Program-made: the position numbers and the translations under genes | Notes under the pieces: model-generated | Told to the model about the DNA's origin: nothing | What the model saw: only the letters and a program-made list of their open reading frames with translations | Database searches by the model: none | Shown here: positions 1-6,721 of the stretch, piece after piece | How positions within the stretch are numbered: position 1 is the first letter of the stretch | How the letters are laid out: each line of letters opens with the position of its first letter | NCBI GenBank assembly: GCA_030705665.1 | Contig: JAUZQA010000024.1 | Coordinates: 1-15,447, forward strand | DNA: 15,447 nt | Origin: Bacillota bacterium | Lineage (GTDB): Bacteria > Bacillota > Bacilli > Bacillales_B > DSM-18226 | Reading direction: 5' to 3'

Positions 1-702
1 GACATATTGACGATGATGCGTGAAGAAATGCTTTATTTTTGGCCGCAGCTTGAAACCAAAATTATGAATGAAGGCTGGGCGTCTTATTGGCATCAACGAA
101 TTTTACGGGAGCTGGATTTAACCAGCGGCGAAGCGATTGAATTTGCAAAATTAAATGCCGGGGTTGTGCAGCCTTCGAAAACGGGAATCAACCCTTATTA
201 TCTAGGGATTAAGATTTTTGAGGATATTGAAGAGCGGTACAATAATCCAGATGAAGAAATGAAGCGAAGGGGCGTCAAGCCTGGATCAGGCAGGGATAAA
301 ATCTTTGAAGTTCGTGAAATTGAGTCCGATATTTCTTTCCTTCGCAATTATTTAACGAAGGACCTGGTAATGCGGGAAGATATGTATCTGTTCCAAAAGC
401 AGGGCAGGGATTACAAAATTGTTGATAAAGAATGGGAGAATGTCCGCGACCAATTGGTGAACATGCGCGTGAACGGCGGATTCCCGTACCTTACCGTTAA
501 TGACGGTGACTACCTGAAAAACGGCGAATTATACCTGAAACATTGGTATGAAGGCGTTGAATTGGATGTAAAATACCTGGAGAAAGTAATGCCGTATATA
601 AACCAGCTTTGGGGACGTCCTGTTCATATGGAGACAGTGATCGAGGAGAGAAAAATGCTGTTTACTTATGATGGGAAGAGTGTGCATCGGAAATATATAT
701 AA
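1..702 (+). CDS. spoVR: SpoVR family protein, C-terminal part (5' end outside window)
   Basis: This is the last 233 residues of a stage V sporulation protein R homologue; the reading frame is open from base 1 (D-I-L-T-M-M-R), so the true start lies upstream. SpoVR is a cytoplasmic protein needed for normal spore cortex formation in Bacillus subtilis; its biochemical activity is not established. Family-typical segments are visible: [20 protein letters not shown] near the start, followed by ASYWHQRI, and then [17 protein letters not shown] about 65 residues in. Full-length family members are roughly 470 residues, so about half is present. It ends with TAA followed closely by a hairpin terminator, so it is the last gene of its transcript and is probably unrelated to the catabolic genes that follow. 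The family call is firm. Confidence 0.93.
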   Translation, partial: DILTMMREEMLYFWPQLETKIMNEGWASYWHQRILRELDLTSGEAIEFAKLNAGVVQPSKTGINPYYLGIKIFEDIEERYNNPDEEMKRRGVKPGSGRDKIFEVREIESDISFLRNYLTKDLVMREDMYLFQKQGRDYKIVDKEWENVRDQLVNMRVNGGFPYLTVNDGDYLKNGELYLKHWYEGVELDVKYLEKVMPYINQLWGRPVHMETVIEERKMLFTYDGKSVHRKYI

Positions 703-710
703 AGTAGAGG

Positions 711-745
711 GGCAGTGGAACCAAATTTTGGTTTCCTGCCTTTTT
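711..745 (+). terminator. Rho-independent terminator after spoVR
   Basis: The arm at 711-722 (GGCAGTGGAACC) pairs with 730-740 (GGTTTCCTGCC), with one bulged T and one G-U pair. The loop is 7 bases and a run of five T follows at 741-745. It starts 8 bases after the spoVR stop. Confidence 0.85.
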
Positions 746-811
746 GAAAATTTTTATATGATTTCCTCCTTCTATAAAATAATTTTAAAAAATTACTTAT
801 TATCAACTGAT

Positions 812-855
812 AAATTTAAAAGAACACCCAGTCCTCCTAAGGACAAAGGCGTTCT
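812..855 (-). terminator. Probable terminator of the minus-strand catabolic operon
   Basis: Arms 821-835 and 840-855 form an imperfect stem (AGAAC/GTTCT, CC/GG and GTCCT/AGGAC, separated by small internal loops) around a 4-base loop. Read on the minus strand, the hairpin is followed by TTTAAATTT (812-820). It lies 20 bases beyond the end of the FMN reductase gene. The T tract is interrupted, so efficiency is uncertain. Between it and the spoVR terminator (746-811) I see only AT-rich DNA. Confidence 0.6.
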
Positions 856-875
856 CAATAGAATATCAAGATATA

Positions 876-1439
876 TTAGCGAGATATTGATAGATTATTT
901 GCTTGACTCTTTAAAGCCTTTTGCATAAAAACGATTTCCTGTGCTAAATCTTGAATGCGGTTTAATACTTCAAGATCAATAATTTCATTTTCCTGACTAA
1001 AGTGATCATTATGGGCATAGACATAGCTTGGAGCAACAAATGCCCTGAAATATCCTGCGATCGGTTTCAATTGATTTTCTACCACAAGAAAATGCTGATA
1101 AGTACCGCCATTGGCGACTATACCCATAACTTTGTTCCGAAAAACGGAAGGTGGTACTATGTCAAATACATTTTTTAAAGGAGCGGGTATAGAACCATTA
1201 AATATAGGGGTTCCTATGAGAAAGAAATCAGCCTTAGAAATGGTCTCAATGATTTTTCGAGTATCTTCATTATAGGTTGAGGGATCTCTGCCATCGCAAA
1301 ATTGGAGATCATACTTACGCAAATCTAAAAGCTCCACATCTAGGTTGGGATTATGGTTCTTCACTTCATTGAGAACGGCATTTACCAATTTAGCTGTTTT
1401 AGCCCCAAGAAGGGTACCGGAAATTCCAAGAAGTTTCAT
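876..1439 (-). CDS. NAD(P)H-dependent FMN reductase (flavodoxin fold)
   Basis: A 187-residue protein of the NADPH-dependent FMN reductase family (SsuE/MsuE-like). These cytoplasmic enzymes reduce free flavin with NAD(P)H and pass it to a partner monooxygenase. Visible features are the N-terminal beta strand and phosphate loop (KLLGISGTLLGAKT, residues 2-15), the flavin-contact segment GTPIFNGSIPAPLKN (76-90) and the loop ANGGTYQH near residue 109. It is the last gene of the operon behind the FAH-fold gene, with a 38-base gap. A possible AGGAG lies about 14 bases before the ATG, which is rather far. By context it is the likely source of reduced flavin for the HpaB-like monooxygenase encoded divergently. 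This is unlike the usual HpaC partner, which has a split-barrel flavin reductase fold. Family call is firm; partner assignment is inference. Confidence 0.87.
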   Translation of the reverse strand: MKLLGISGTLLGAKTAKLVNAVLNEVKNHNPNLDVELLDLRKYDLQFCDGRDPSTYNEDTRKIIETISKADFFLIGTPIFNGSIPAPLKNVFDIVPPSVFRNKVMGIVANGGTYQHFLVVENQLKPIAGYFRAFVAPSYVYAHNDHFSQENEIIDLEVLNRIQDLAQEIVFMQKALKSQANNLSISR

Positions 1440-1477
1440 CTATAATTAAACATCTCCTATTCTTGAAGACTATCAAA

Positions 1478-2290
1478 CTATTCGATTTCAAATGCAGTAT
1501 TTCTTGCATTATCAGAATCCTCAGGCTGAGCACCAAAATCGGCAAAGTCAACTTCACTTTCCACAACTGTGGTGGTTAAACGAGGATATCCTTCGATTTC
1601 CACTTCAACAATATCCCCAGGTTGAACAGGTCGTGAATTAGCTGGGGTACCTGTCAGAATGACATCACCAGGCTCGAGAGTTATTAACCTAGCTAAATCC
1701 GCAACAATTTCATTAAAAGGAAATTGCAATGTTCTTGTATTGTCTTCCTGCACAACTTCTCCATTTACATAGGTTCTAAGTGTAAGATTGTGAGGGTCTA
1801 CTTCATGAGCCGGAATTAAGGTTGGTCCGATGGGGCAAAAACCATCCTGCCCTTTGACTCGGAGCATTGACCCTGCATCAGAAGTGCGGAAATCGTGAAG
1901 ACCATAGTCGATGACAGGGCAGTAACCGGCAATATAGTCCCAGGCTTCCTCAAGAGGAACATTTTTTGCTTTTTTTCCGATGATTAAAGCAATTTCACCC
2001 TCATAATTGAGATATTTTGTATTTCGTGGCCTTGCCACCTCAGCTTGATGACCCGCAAGTGAAGTAAGGGGTTTCATAAAGTATGAAGGCCATCGCGGTT
2101 TCTTTGCACCAAAAGCCTCGACACGACTAGGAAAATTTAAATGCATGGCAATGATTTTAGTCGGTTCAACAGGCGGGAGAAATTGAGCCTCTGATTGAAG
2201 AATTTTTTCTCCGTTATCAAGAATAAGCTTTTCTCCATCAAAGTAACCCCTTACAATTTGTTCTCCACGTTTTACTCGTACAATTTGCAT
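1478..2290 (-). CDS. Fumarylacetoacetate-hydrolase-fold protein, HpaG-like decarboxylase/isomerase or hydratase
   Basis: A 270-residue FAH-family enzyme. The family acts on oxo- and enol-diacids with a bound divalent metal. The metal-ligand pattern is intact: YEGEIALIIGK supplies E97 and E99, and VIDYGLHDFR supplies D128. The 2- and 31-residue spacings match those I recall for HpcE/HpaG. The C-terminal GDVILTGTP (208-216) is also family-typical. An N-terminal subdomain of about 40 residues precedes the fold. HpaG-type enzymes decarboxylate and isomerise the product of homoprotocatechuate meta-cleavage, which fits the hpaB, hpaE and hpaD homologues nearby. E. coli HpaG is a tandem duplication of this fold, whereas here there is one copy. 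It starts two bases after the stop of the upstream gene, with a GGGGG ribosome-binding site inside that gene, so the two are translationally coupled. The exact reaction could instead be hydration or C-C hydrolysis. Confidence 0.85.
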   Translation of the reverse strand: MQIVRVKRGEQIVRGYFDGEKLILDNGEKILQSEAQFLPPVEPTKIIAMHLNFPSRVEAFGAKKPRWPSYFMKPLTSLAGHQAEVARPRNTKYLNYEGEIALIIGKKAKNVPLEEAWDYIAGYCPVIDYGLHDFRTSDAGSMLRVKGQDGFCPIGPTLIPAHEVDPHNLTLRTYVNGEVVQEDNTRTLQFPFNEIVADLARLITLEPGDVILTGTPANSRPVQPGDIVEVEIEGYPRLTTTVVESEVDFADFGAQPEDSDNARNTAFEIE

Positions 2291-2292
2291 GT

Positions 2293-3111
2293 CTATACCC
2301 CCTTATTAGCAGATAATAAATGTTTGTGATGTTCTACAACTTCTCCATCAATCATGGTATAACCAAAGGAATGATAAAAGCCCCCAATCATTTCAATTGG
2401 TTCTAACGCTTTCAATTCTTCAAACGGTGAATCGAAAACTTTGATATCAGCCTGTCCTTCCCATATAGGGCTGCACTCCTTATCGACTCCTTTTACTGTT
2501 ACCATTTCATAAAGAGCCGGTTCAAGGCTATCCCATCTTGGAAAATAACGACTATTAAACTGTGGTGGGTTATTCACTTGTGGTCCCTTCTCAGATAATC
2601 CAGTTAAAGTTACTTTTGCTTCAATTAAACGTCTGCCGCCCACTGATAAGGTTGCTCCAAATTTTCCTCCTGGTGCTAGACGAGGGCCTGCCTTGCCAAC
2701 GGTAACTCGGCGAGACATCCATACATCCCCATGTTTTTTTGGAAATCCCTGAACCCAACCGCGTAACATGGCGAAATCTTTATCTACCCATATATATACA
2801 CAACGGCAAATAGGCTTTCCTTTATACTTGGCTCCCACATACACCATAGCTTCTTTATATTGAGAATGGTAAGGATCTAACCATTCTTCACCATGGTCTG
2901 TACAGGATTGCCAATCAGCAAAAATAACTGAGACCGCACCTGGATCATCCGCAGGTTCTAATTCATCTGGCAATAAGGCAATGACAGCATCAGGGTTTGT
3001 ACGATATTCGACAAGAAGCATATCTCCCGAATAGTGCCAAGGAGGAGCAGGTAAAAGATTCGCTTTCCCCTCGGGTGACAATGGTAATGAGTATCCATTT
3101 AATTTTGCCAT
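2293..3111 (-). CDS. Acetoacetate decarboxylase superfamily protein
   Basis: A 272-residue protein of the acetoacetate decarboxylase (ADC) superfamily. The diagnostic segment GWVQGFPKKHG (118-128) places K125 and K126 where ADC has its Schiff-base lysine and the neighbouring lysine that lowers its pKa. Length is close to that of classical ADC (about 245 residues). Members of this superfamily are not all decarboxylases; some catalyse aldol, retro-aldol or dehydration chemistry on 2-oxo acids through the same lysine. As first gene of an operon with an HpaG-like protein, in a meta-cleavage cluster with no visible HpaF, HpaH or HpaI, it probably acts on a ring-cleavage product. Acetoacetate itself is an unlikely substrate. 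The ATG is preceded by GAAAGGA at about 11 bases, a weak ribosome-binding site. Family call is firm; the reaction is unknown. Confidence 0.85.
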   Translation of the reverse strand: MAKLNGYSLPLSPEGKANLLPAPPWHYSGDMLLVEYRTNPDAVIALLPDELEPADDPGAVSVIFADWQSCTDHGEEWLDPYHSQYKEAMVYVGAKYKGKPICRCVYIWVDKDFAMLRGWVQGFPKKHGDVWMSRRVTVGKAGPRLAPGGKFGATLSVGGRRLIEAKVTLTGLSEKGPQVNNPPQFNSRYFPRWDSLEPALYEMVTVKGVDKECSPIWEGQADIKVFDSPFEELKALEPIEMIGGFYHSFGYTMIDGEVVEHHKHLLSANKGV

Positions 3112-3159
3112 GAAACAATCAATCCTTTCAAAATGAATTAATAAATATTAAATGATTTT

Positions 3160-3211
3160 ACACAGTGATTATGTGTGGATTAATCATATCATATCTAATG
3201 TTTGATATCAA
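3160..3211 (-). promoter_or_regulatory. Promoter and operator region of the ADC/FAH/FMN-reductase operon
   Basis: Read on the minus strand, -35 TTGATA (3206-3211) and -10 TATGAT (3183-3188) are separated by exactly 17 bases, each with five of six consensus bases. The -35 sits inside the perfect 12-base palindrome TTTGATATCAAA (3201-3212), typical of a MarR-type operator. Just downstream, around the expected transcription start, is a second inverted repeat, ACACA-N7-TGTGT (3160-3176). Both could let a repressor block transcription. Confidence 0.7.
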
Positions 3212-3262
3212 ATGTTTTTGTTTATTTTGAAAATTAAAATAATATAACGATAAAAATTGCAG

Positions 3263-3294
3263 AAAAAAATAACCTGCCAAGTTTAGCAGGTTAT
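3263..3294 (-). terminator. Rho-independent terminator of the MarR-family gene
   Basis: A perfect 9-base stem, ATAACCTGC (3269-3277) with GCAGGTTAT (3286-3294), has an 8-base loop. On the minus strand it is followed by a run of T (complement of 3263-3269). It lies about 22 bases after the regulator's stop, so the regulator and the ADC operon are separate transcripts, although read-through is possible. Confidence 0.88.
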
Positions 3295-3316
3295 CTTCTT
3301 ACATATTTAACAGGAT

Positions 3317-3817
3317 TTAATCTTCTTTTACTTCCATACGTTTACTTATTCTTCTCAATAATTGAGTGAGAAATTTTTGTTCATCAGTGTTTAATACACT
3401 TACGAATTCCTTTTCACCTTGATTAAATTTTGGATATAATTCTTCGATTACTTCTTTTCCCTTTTCGGTTAAATGCAGCAGGACCAGGCGGCGGTCTCTG
3501 GGATCCACTTCACGACCACAAAGTTCTTTTCTTTCTAGAGTATTAGAGATGCTGCTAACTGTAGCAACGGTTACGCCCATCGACTTTGCCAATTTCCTTG
3601 TCTCCATTGCCCCCCAGATCCATAAATTATACAGTAAAGAAAATCCCGTCCAAGATAGTTTATAGGGTGAGAGCACTTCACGTTCCATATCAGATCTTAG
3701 TAATTGAGCTGCTCTGTATAAATTAGTGACTACTGACATGGCCTGAAAATCTAGTGGATAATTTGTTAAACGATGTAATATATCCAATTCTTCTTGAAGT
3801 AATTCATTTTCTACCAT
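3317..3817 (-). CDS. MarR-family transcriptional regulator
   Basis: A winged helix-turn-helix regulator of the MarR family, 166 residues from the preferred start. Its wing carries the hallmark DPRDRRLVLLHLTEKGKE, preceded by the recognition region LAKSMGVTVATVSSISNTLERK. The dimerising helices lie at both ends, as usual. An in-frame ATG at 3844 would add nine residues (MERPGGSLN) but has no ribosome-binding site. The ATG at 3817 has GGAGG about 10 bases upstream, so I chose it. MarR proteins in aromatic catabolism, such as HpaR, repress divergent catabolic operons until the aromatic substrate or its CoA ester binds. Being flanked by the catabolic operons and near-palindromic promoter sites supports a local role. 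The ligand is unknown. It has its own terminator, so it is monocistronic. Confidence 0.9.
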   Translation of the reverse strand: MVENELLQEELDILHRLTNYPLDFQAMSVVTNLYRAAQLLRSDMEREVLSPYKLSWTGFSLLYNLWIWGAMETRKLAKSMGVTVATVSSISNTLERKELCGREVDPRDRRLVLLHLTEKGKEVIEELYPKFNQGEKEFVSVLNTDEQKFLTQLLRRISKRMEVKED

Positions 3818-3944
3818 GTTTAAAGATCCTCCAGGTCTTTCCATAATTAGATATTTAATAATTTTAACATAAGAATTAAAAAAATTGTAATATCTTAGGT
3901 GATTATTTAAAGTAAAAATTTTGATAATGAATGGGTCCTATACC

Positions 3945-4781
3945 TCAGATTACAAAATGATTTTCCTCTAATTGAAAAGCTGCACGAGGATTTAGATGGA
4001 TAAATTTAATATCCAGACATTCGGGCAGAAAAGAAGGCGGGTCATTTAATTCTAATCGATAAGGCGAGACTTTATCTTCATGATTAATGTAAAGCATTCC
4101 GTAAATCATCTGATCCTTTATCTCCACTCCCACTATATAGCTGCCCATTGCAGGAATAATCGAAGCAGAATTCATGAAGAAGTGCTTATGGTCTGGCTGA
4201 TATATTCCATGTATGGAAAACCTTCTACCTAAATAATAATTAGCTTTTTCAATATTTCCTATTTGGAGAGCCTTCCGAATATTTGTACTCGAAATTTTCT
4301 CTACTTGTGAGTTTACGGAAGAAATAACTTGAACTCGAAATCGGCTTTTGGATAGAAGTTTCAAGTCATGAGCTTTTCCAATGCCACGAAATCCAAATGA
4401 GAAATCAAAACCAACAGTTACGTATTTAACCTCTAATGAAGCCAAAAGCCGTTCAACAAAATCACTTGGAGAAACAAGAGAAAAATCTTGATTGAATGAA
4501 ACTACATAAACTAAATCCACTCCCATATTTTCAAAAATCCCCAATTTGTCAGGAAGTGGTGTAATAAAGGAAGTGTGTTCTTCGCTTCCTAAAACGGACT
4601 TTGGGTGAGGATCAAATGTCATAACACTGGAGAGGATTTCCAAAGTCTTGGCCTGTTTGATAGCATTTTGAATGACTACTTGGTGTCCCCGATGAACACC
4701 ATCAAAATATCCGATTGCCATCGAAGTAGTAGGGTAATGGGAAAAAGGTTCAATAGGGTAAGATAGCCTTACTATTTTCAA
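3945..4781 (-). CDS. RibF-like FAD synthetase (FMN adenylyltransferase) with degenerate flavokinase domain
   Basis: A 278-residue homologue of bifunctional riboflavin kinase/FAD synthetase. The N-terminal nucleotidyltransferase half looks complete: GYFDGVHRGH (24-33, HxGH-like), FDPHP (56-60), VGFDFSFG (123-130) and ISSTNIR (163-169). The C-terminal half begins like a flavokinase (LGRRFSIHG, 184-192), but the expected substrate motif around FPTAN is absent (FFMNSASI stands there) and the rest is diverged and short. It therefore probably makes FAD from FMN only. The start is TTG at 4781, with AGGAG nine bases upstream. It is divergent from the hpaB-like gene, so it is likely a second, pathway-dedicated RibF-type protein supplying FAD for the monooxygenase. 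Housekeeping RibF is normally encoded elsewhere. Loss of kinase activity is inference from missing motifs. Confidence 0.85.
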   Translation of the reverse strand: MKIVRLSYPIEPFSHYPTTSMAIGYFDGVHRGHQVVIQNAIKQAKTLEILSSVMTFDPHPKSVLGSEEHTSFITPLPDKLGIFENMGVDLVYVVSFNQDFSLVSPSDFVERLLASLEVKYVTVGFDFSFGFRGIGKAHDLKLLSKSRFRVQVISSVNSQVEKISSTNIRKALQIGNIEKANYYLGRRFSIHGIYQPDHKHFFMNSASIIPAMGSYIVGVEIKDQMIYGMLYINHEDKVSPYRLELNDPPSFLPECLDIKFIHLNPRAAFQLEENHFVI

Positions 4782-4892
4782 ATAGATACACTCCTGTCAA
4801 CAGTTTATTTATTCTTTTCGGATACTGTATTACTTATAAAATGAATGGAGAAATAAATTATTCTGTAATCACACCATATCTAAAACTGTAAT

Positions 4893-4923
4893 AAAATCAT
4901 ATCATATCAAATGATTTTGACAA
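4893..4923 (-). promoter_or_regulatory. Promoter with overlapping palindrome upstream of the RibF-like gene
   Basis: On the minus strand, -35 TTGTCA (4918-4923) and -10 TATGAT (4896-4901) are 16 bases apart, each with five of six consensus bases. The promoter overlaps a 26-base imperfect palindrome (4893-4918) with 11 of 13 base pairs matching. The block AATCATATCATATCAAATG (4895-4913) is repeated, with 18 of 19 bases identical, at the promoter of the ADC operon (3182-3200), which suggests shared control. Confidence 0.65.
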
Positions 4924-5084
4924 TATTTAAAATTCAGCTAAATAACTTTTTTGTTTATTTAAGTGAAAAATTCTTTTGAGGATCTTTAGTATCTTAACTG
5001 TTTTTAAGGGTTTTTAAATGATATCTTTAATTTTTTTGGCTTTTATAACAACGAAATATTTTTAATATTTTGATATTTAACAAC

Positions 5085-5113
5085 TTGACAAAGGTAGTAA
5101 TCCGAGATAATCT
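5085..5113 (+). promoter_or_regulatory. Candidate sigma-A promoter of the hpaB-like operon
   Basis: A perfect -35 box, TTGACA (5085-5090), is followed after 15 bases by GATAAT (5106-5111), or after 17 bases by the poorer TAATCT (5108-5113). The spacing is not ideal for the better -10. Position, about 130 bases before the hpaB start, and orientation are right. Confidence 0.5.
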
Positions 5114-5121
5114 TAAGATAC

Positions 5122-5141
5122 CAAACGATAGCTATCATTTG
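5122..5141. promoter_or_regulatory. Operator-like palindrome downstream of the hpaB promoter
   Basis: CAAACGATAGCTATCATTTG is a near-perfect palindrome: 18 of 20 positions are symmetrical, with perfect core GATAGCTATC. It lies just downstream of the candidate -10, where a bound repressor would block transcription. The octamer CATTTGAT at its right edge recurs in the two minus-strand promoter sites. Binding by the MarR-family protein is inference. Confidence 0.55.
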
Positions 5142-5190
5142 ATTCAGAAAAATCAAATAAGTAAGTAGTTTTAGTTTTATTCTCATTTTT

Positions 5191-5204
5191 AGAAAGCGTT
5201 TTCT
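5191..5204 (+). promoter_or_regulatory. cre-like site (carbon catabolite control)
   Basis: AGAAAGCGTTTTCT is nearly palindromic about its central CG. It fits the Bacillus cre consensus TGWAANCGNTNNCA except at the first and last bases. It lies in the leader, 41 bases before the hpaB ATG. A CcpA complex bound there would be expected to act as a roadblock. Confidence 0.6.
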
Positions 5205-5245
5205 GGTATTTGATTAAAACTATTCAAAAAATTTGGAGGCGAATT

Positions 5246-6721
5246 ATGGCTGCGAGAACAGGTAAACAATTTCTTGAAGGACTAAAAGATGGTCGAGAAA
5301 TTTGGTTGGAGGGAGAGAAAATTACGGATGTAACGTCACATCCGAAATTAAAAGGTGCCGCAGAAACGATGGCCAAATTGTTTGATTTACAACACGAATA
5401 CCCAGAAATAATGTTGTATGATTCCCCAGATACTGGTGAAAAAGTAGGTATGACTCACCTTATTCCAAAAAGTAAAGAAGATATTAAAAGGATCCGCAAG
5501 GCTATGAAGAAGTGGGCTGAAATATCAGCAGGTTTAATGGGGAGAAGCCCCGATTATATGAATACCACATTTGCTTGTTTTGCTGGACATGCCGATGTAT
5601 GGGCAAGACGTGGCAACGAACAAGGAGCACAAAATCTAGTAAATTATCAAAAATATATCCGAGACAATGACCTGATCCTAACTCATTCCATTATTAACCC
5701 TCAAGTAGACCGTTCCGTATCGGAAGCAGAACAAGGGGGTGGAGAGGTCTCCCTTCATAAAGTAGGTGAAACGGATGATGCCATCATTGTTCGAGGTGCT
5801 AGAATGTTGGCAACACTTGCCCCTTATGCAGACGAATTAACTGTATATCCGGGAAGTGATATTCGCCTTCAGGATAAGAGATATGCCATTTGTTTTGCTA
5901 TTCCGATGAACACACCAGGTTTGAAATTTATCTGTCGCGATTCCTACAGCAAGGATCGAAATAACTTTGATTATCCATTGTCCTCTCGTTTTGATGAAAT
6001 GGATGCAGTTGTTATCTTTGATGATGTGAAAATTCCGAAGGATCGTGTGTTTATGGATGGAGATACAATCGGATATTCTGAGGTGATCGGGGACGGGTAT
6101 TGGAGAAATTACATCATTTTCCAAGCGATGAATCGGGCTTTAACTAAACTGGAATTCGCATTTGGTCTTGGACATATGATTGCCGATATGACAGGAGTAA
6201 ATACCTTTGACCATGTACAAGAAAAATTGGGTGAGATCTGGAATATGCTTGAGATCACTCGATCAGCAGTTGTTGCAGCAGAGGAAGGAGCTTTTGAAGT
6301 TGATAATAAAGGGATTTGGGCTCCAGATGATCGTCCGCTTTTAGCACTAAGGGGGCTCATGCCAAAATTTATACCAAGGGCGACGGAATTATTGAAATTG
6401 ATTGGCGGCGGCGGTTTTATGCTAACACCAAGTTTGGATGACCTTGAAGGACCATTAAATCCGGACATTAAGAAATATTATCAGGCCCGTAATGCAGATG
6501 CGGAAAAACGTATTCGTTTGTTTAGGCTGGGCTGGGATTTTATCGGATCTGAATTAGCGGGACGTCTTGATTTGTATGAACGTTTCTACCTCAGTGACTC
6601 TTTCCGGATGACAGCATTGAACTATAAAATTGCGGAAAAGGCACATTCTATGAATCTTGTTAATCAGTTTTTGGATGAACCAGTGAATAATGATATGAAA
6701 AGTAAGTTAGAGGTGAGATAA
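5246..6721 (+). CDS. hpaB: 4-hydroxyphenylacetate 3-monooxygenase-like flavin hydroxylase (large component)
   Basis: A 491-residue FADH2-dependent phenol hydroxylase of the HpaB/HpaH family, with acyl-CoA-dehydrogenase-like fold. It would add a second hydroxyl ortho to an existing phenolic one, converting 4-hydroxyphenylacetate to homoprotocatechuate in the classical case. GRSPDYMN supplies R100 and Y104, the same numbers as the substrate-binding residues of the Thermus enzyme; H147 in LTHSIINPQVDRS corresponds to its His142. The start at 5246 is chosen because GGAGG ends six bases upstream. An in-frame TTG at 5210 would add 12 residues but lacks a ribosome-binding site. Its TAA directly abuts the ATG of the next gene, so they are cotranscribed. 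The needed reductase is probably the flavodoxin-fold protein at 876-1439. Related chlorophenol hydroxylases share the fold, so the substrate is not certain. Confidence 0.9.
   Translation: MAARTGKQFLEGLKDGREIWLEGEKITDVTSHPKLKGAAETMAKLFDLQHEYPEIMLYDSPDTGEKVGMTHLIPKSKEDIKRIRKAMKKWAEISAGLMGRSPDYMNTTFACFAGHADVWARRGNEQGAQNLVNYQKYIRDNDLILTHSIINPQVDRSVSEAEQGGGEVSLHKVGETDDAIIVRGARMLATLAPYADELTVYPGSDIRLQDKRYAICFAIPMNTPGLKFICRDSYSKDRNNFDYPLSSRFDEMDAVVIFDDVKIPKDRVFMDGDTIGYSEVIGDGYWRNYIIFQAMNRALTKLEFAFGLGHMIADMTGVNTFDHVQEKLGEIWNMLEITRSAVVAAEEGAFEVDNKGIWAPDDRPLLALRGLMPKFIPRATELLKLIGGGGFMLTPSLDDLEGPLNPDIKKYYQARNADAEKRIRLFRLGWDFIGSELAGRLDLYERFYLSDSFRMTALNYKIAEKAHSMNLVNQFLDEPVNNDMKSKLEVR

Larger units (their letters stand above)
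4782..5245. other. Divergent intergenic control region (464 bases)
   Basis: A very AT-rich stretch with no credible gene. It holds the minus-strand promoter of the RibF-like gene (4893-4923), a plus-strand promoter candidate (5085-5113), an 18-of-20 palindrome (5122-5141) and a cre-like site (5191-5204). The middle part, about 4930-5080, contains long T and A tracts and no motif I can name. Confidence 0.7.

Noticed and set aside
668..928. 86-codon plus-strand open frame across the spoVR terminator
   Set aside because: It overlaps the end of spoVR, runs through two terminator hairpins and into the antisense of the FMN reductase gene, and resembles no protein family.
3818..3944. Possible extended -10 promoter (TGTTAAAAT on the minus strand) upstream of the MarR gene
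   Set aside because: No acceptable -35 box at the right spacing, and the region is so AT-rich that such a match is expected by chance; the gene must have a promoter but I cannot place it.
6109..6468. 119-codon open frame on the minus strand inside the hpaB-like gene
   Set aside because: Antisense to a clear conserved coding sequence, low-complexity composition and no ribosome-binding site; similar minus-strand frames within 6820-8172 were rejected for the same reasons.
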